15,460 bases of DNA from an uncultured Oribacterium sp. GTDB taxonomy: Bacteria; Bacillota; Clostridia; Lachnospirales; Lachnospiraceae. The notes under the pieces are model-generated. The model did not search any database. It was not told where the DNA came from and saw nothing but the letters and a program-made list of their open reading frames with translations. This document shows positions 14,169-15,460 of the stretch, in pieces; the first letter of the stretch is position 1, and the number at the start of each line of letters is the position of its first letter. A program made the position numbers and the translations under genes. The stretch covers positions 1-15,460 of the forward strand of contig CAKQWR010000026.1 in NCBI GenBank assembly GCA_934279105.1, in the 5' to 3' direction.

Positions 14169-15227
14169 TCAGAACTTCTGCCAGCCGACCGGCACAAAAT
14201 ACTCCTTGAATTTGTAAATACAGTAATCGTCGGTCATGCCAGCGATATAATCGCATACAGAGCGTTCACGCGCTATCTGTCGCTTCAGTTCCTTCTCCGG
14301 ATCATCTATGCTGATCCTCGACAGATTCGTCTCCAGCATAAGGATAAACTCTTCCGTCATCGACTCCGGATGGTCCATATAGTACTGAAACAAAAGGGTC
14401 ATCATCCGTCTGACCTTTACCTCTTCTACTTTCGCTTCGCCGCCAATATATACATGCGTGAACATCCACTCCCGCAGTGACTGCATCGCATGTTCCACAG
14501 GTGCCGACATCATAAGCGCGGGCTGGCCTTTCGATTGATAGATGACATCATGAATCAGCACATTCAAACGATCTTTTACAGAGTGCCCCAAAATATCACT
14601 GATTTCCGAAGGTATTTCATCCTCTCGAATCAGTCCGGCACGAATAGAATCATCGATATCATGATTGATGTAGGCAATTTTATCAGCGAAACGAACAGCC
14701 TGTCCCTCCAGTGTTTTCGGATGGCCCGATGTACGATGGTTCAGGATACCATCCCGGACTTCCTTGGTCAGATTCAGCCCATGACCGTTCTTCTCCAGAA
14801 CCTCCACAACACGCACGCTCTGTTCCACATGAGAAAAGCCCTCATGGCATAGCTGGTTCAGTACGTGCTCGCCGCTGTGTCCGAACGGAGTGTGTCCGAG
14901 ATCATGTCCCAGTGCAATCGCTTCTACAAGGTCTTCGTTGAGCCCGAGTGCTTTTCCGAACGTACGAGCGATCTGGCTGACCTCGAGCGTATGAGTGAGG
15001 CGTGTACGATAGTGATCCCCTTCCGGGGCGATAAAGACCTGCGTTTTATGTTTCAGGCGACGGAATGCTTTGCAGTGGATGATACGATCACGATCTCGTT
15101 CATAGCACGGACGTATGTCATCCGGCTCTTCTGCACGATCTCTTCCCTGAGAATCCGAAGAGAGTGCCGCATACGGTGATAAGGTCTCTCGTTCCAGTGC
15201 TTCCAGTTCTTCTCTGATACAGCTCAT
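14169..15227 (-). CDS. dgt: deoxyguanosinetriphosphate triphosphohydrolase-like protein
   Basis: HD-domain hydrolase of 352 residues expected to split dNTPs into deoxynucleoside and triphosphate, which affects the dNTP pool. The metal-binding residues are His79 (RLTHTLEV), His108-Asp109 (GHDLGHTPFGHSGE) and Asp190 (IAYINHD). The Arg-rich stretch HCKAFRRLKHKTQVF before them is typical of the family. The start chosen is the ATG at SCIREELEALE with GGAGGG four bases upstream; a reading 62 residues longer lacks family resemblance and runs into the tRNA terminator. It is the first gene of the dgt-dnaG-trmK-nif3 row. The length matches the short, non-E. coli type, for which dGTP preference should not be assumed. 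Confidence 0.93.
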   Translation of the reverse strand: MSCIREELEALERETLSPYAALSSDSQGRDRAEEPDDIRPCYERDRDRIIHCKAFRRLKHKTQVFIAPEGDHYRTRLTHTLEVSQIARTFGKALGLNEDLVEAIALGHDLGHTPFGHSGEHVLNQLCHEGFSHVEQSVRVVEVLEKNGHGLNLTKEVRDGILNHRTSGHPKTLEGQAVRFADKIAYINHDIDDSIRAGLIREDEIPSEISDILGHSVKDRLNVLIHDVIYQSKGQPALMMSAPVEHAMQSLREWMFTHVYIGGEAKVEEVKVRRMMTLLFQYYMDHPESMTEEFILMLETNLSRISIDDPEKELKRQIARERSVCDYIAGMTDDYCIYKFKEYFVPVGWQKF

Positions 15228-15270
15228 CTTCCCTCCGATCCATCTTACTTTCGAATGATTGTTTGCTCTA

Positions 15271-15299
15271 AGAATATCATTTTCGATGGCTTGAATCAA
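15271..15299 (-). promoter_or_regulatory. candidate promoter of the dgt-dnaG operon
   Basis: TTGATT and TATTCT on the minus strand are separated by 17 bases, with TGA before the -10 (extended-like). It lies about 45 bases before the dgt start and downstream of the tRNA terminator. Confidence 0.5.
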
Positions 15300-15370
15300 T
15301 GAACATTCCCGCGCATATGTATGATATGGAGTACATAAAGAATGTGCCTTCGAGACCCATGATTTCAGAG

Positions 15371-15405
15371 TAAAAAGAAAGACCCGTAAGCTATGCTTAC
15401 GAGTC
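15371..15405 (-). terminator. intrinsic terminator of the tRNA-Pro transcript
   Basis: On the minus strand GACTCGTAAGC pairs with GCTTACGGGTC over 11 positions (one wobble) around ATA, followed by TTTCTTTTT. It begins 15 bases after the tRNA 3' end. Confidence 0.92.
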
Positions 15406-15419
15406 AGTCCCAAGGGTAG

Positions 15420-15460
15420 TCGATGCGACTGGATTCGAACCAGCGACCTCTGCGTCCCGA
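15420..15460 (-). tRNA. tRNA-Pro(CGG), 3' part, cut by the window edge
   Basis: From U33 the visible part reads anticodon CGG (15457-15459), G37, A38, the 3' anticodon stem CGCAG, a five-base variable loop, a T arm GCTGG-TTCGAAT-CCAGT, the acceptor strand CGCATCG and discriminator A73. G72 with A73 is typical of tRNA-Pro, which has an unusual C1-G72 pair. CCA is not encoded. The 5' half lies beyond the window. Confidence 0.9.

Noticed and set aside
1..15460. CRISPR array, insertion sequence, prophage or defence system
   Set aside because: No repeat-spacer pattern, transposase, integrase, phage or toxin-antitoxin gene was seen; nearly all the DNA is accounted for by metabolic and housekeeping genes.

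Overview
The window looks like a chromosomal segment of a low-to-mid GC Firmicute, most likely a clostridial (Lachnospiraceae-like) bacterium. The signs are strong AGGAGG-type ribosome binding sites, several TTG starts, a tryptophan T-box leader, a LacI-family regulator with a perfect catabolite-response (cre) match, a class A RNase P RNA, and the clostridial dgt-dnaG-trmK-nif3 cluster. No mobile element, CRISPR array or phage gene is visible. Genus or species cannot be named from the sequence alone.

Left block (3-4259, minus strand): a tryptophan-type ABC transporter operon. Transcription starts near 4224 from a good promoter and passes through a T-box leader. The leader's specifier codon reads TGG (Trp), and its antiterminator and terminator are mutually exclusive. 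The operon then encodes a lipoprotein solute-binding protein (TrpX-like), a permease and an ATPase (TrpY/TrpZ-like), followed by a small cytidylate-kinase-like protein. An intrinsic terminator and a fresh promoter sit between the binding-protein gene and the permease gene. The binding protein is therefore probably made in excess and under tighter T-box control than the membrane parts.

Middle block (4420-8444): hexuronate catabolism. A PfkB-family 2-keto-3-deoxygluconate kinase (minus) and a LacI-family regulator (plus) are divergently transcribed from a compact, partly symmetric promoter region with a cre-like operator. The regulator is followed by uxaC (glucuronate/galacturonate isomerase), which has its own promoter, dyad symmetries and two terminators. 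UxaC performs the first step of the pathway and KdgK the step that yields KDPG. The intervening reductases, dehydratases and the aldolase are not in the window.

Right block (8391-15460, minus strand): housekeeping genes. In transcription order these are a tRNA-Pro(CGG) cut by the window edge, its terminator, dgt (dNTP triphosphohydrolase family), dnaG (primase), trmK (tRNA m1A22 methyltransferase), a Nif3-family metal protein, a nucleoside kinase with an N-terminal TGS domain, and rnpB. The rpoD gene that often follows dnaG in clostridia is absent here.

I found no convincing unknown multi-gene system. The items most worth a second look are regulatory: the tryptophan T-box with an extra hairpin after its terminator, the symmetric divergent promoter, and a large unexplained stem-loop between nif3 and the nucleoside kinase gene.
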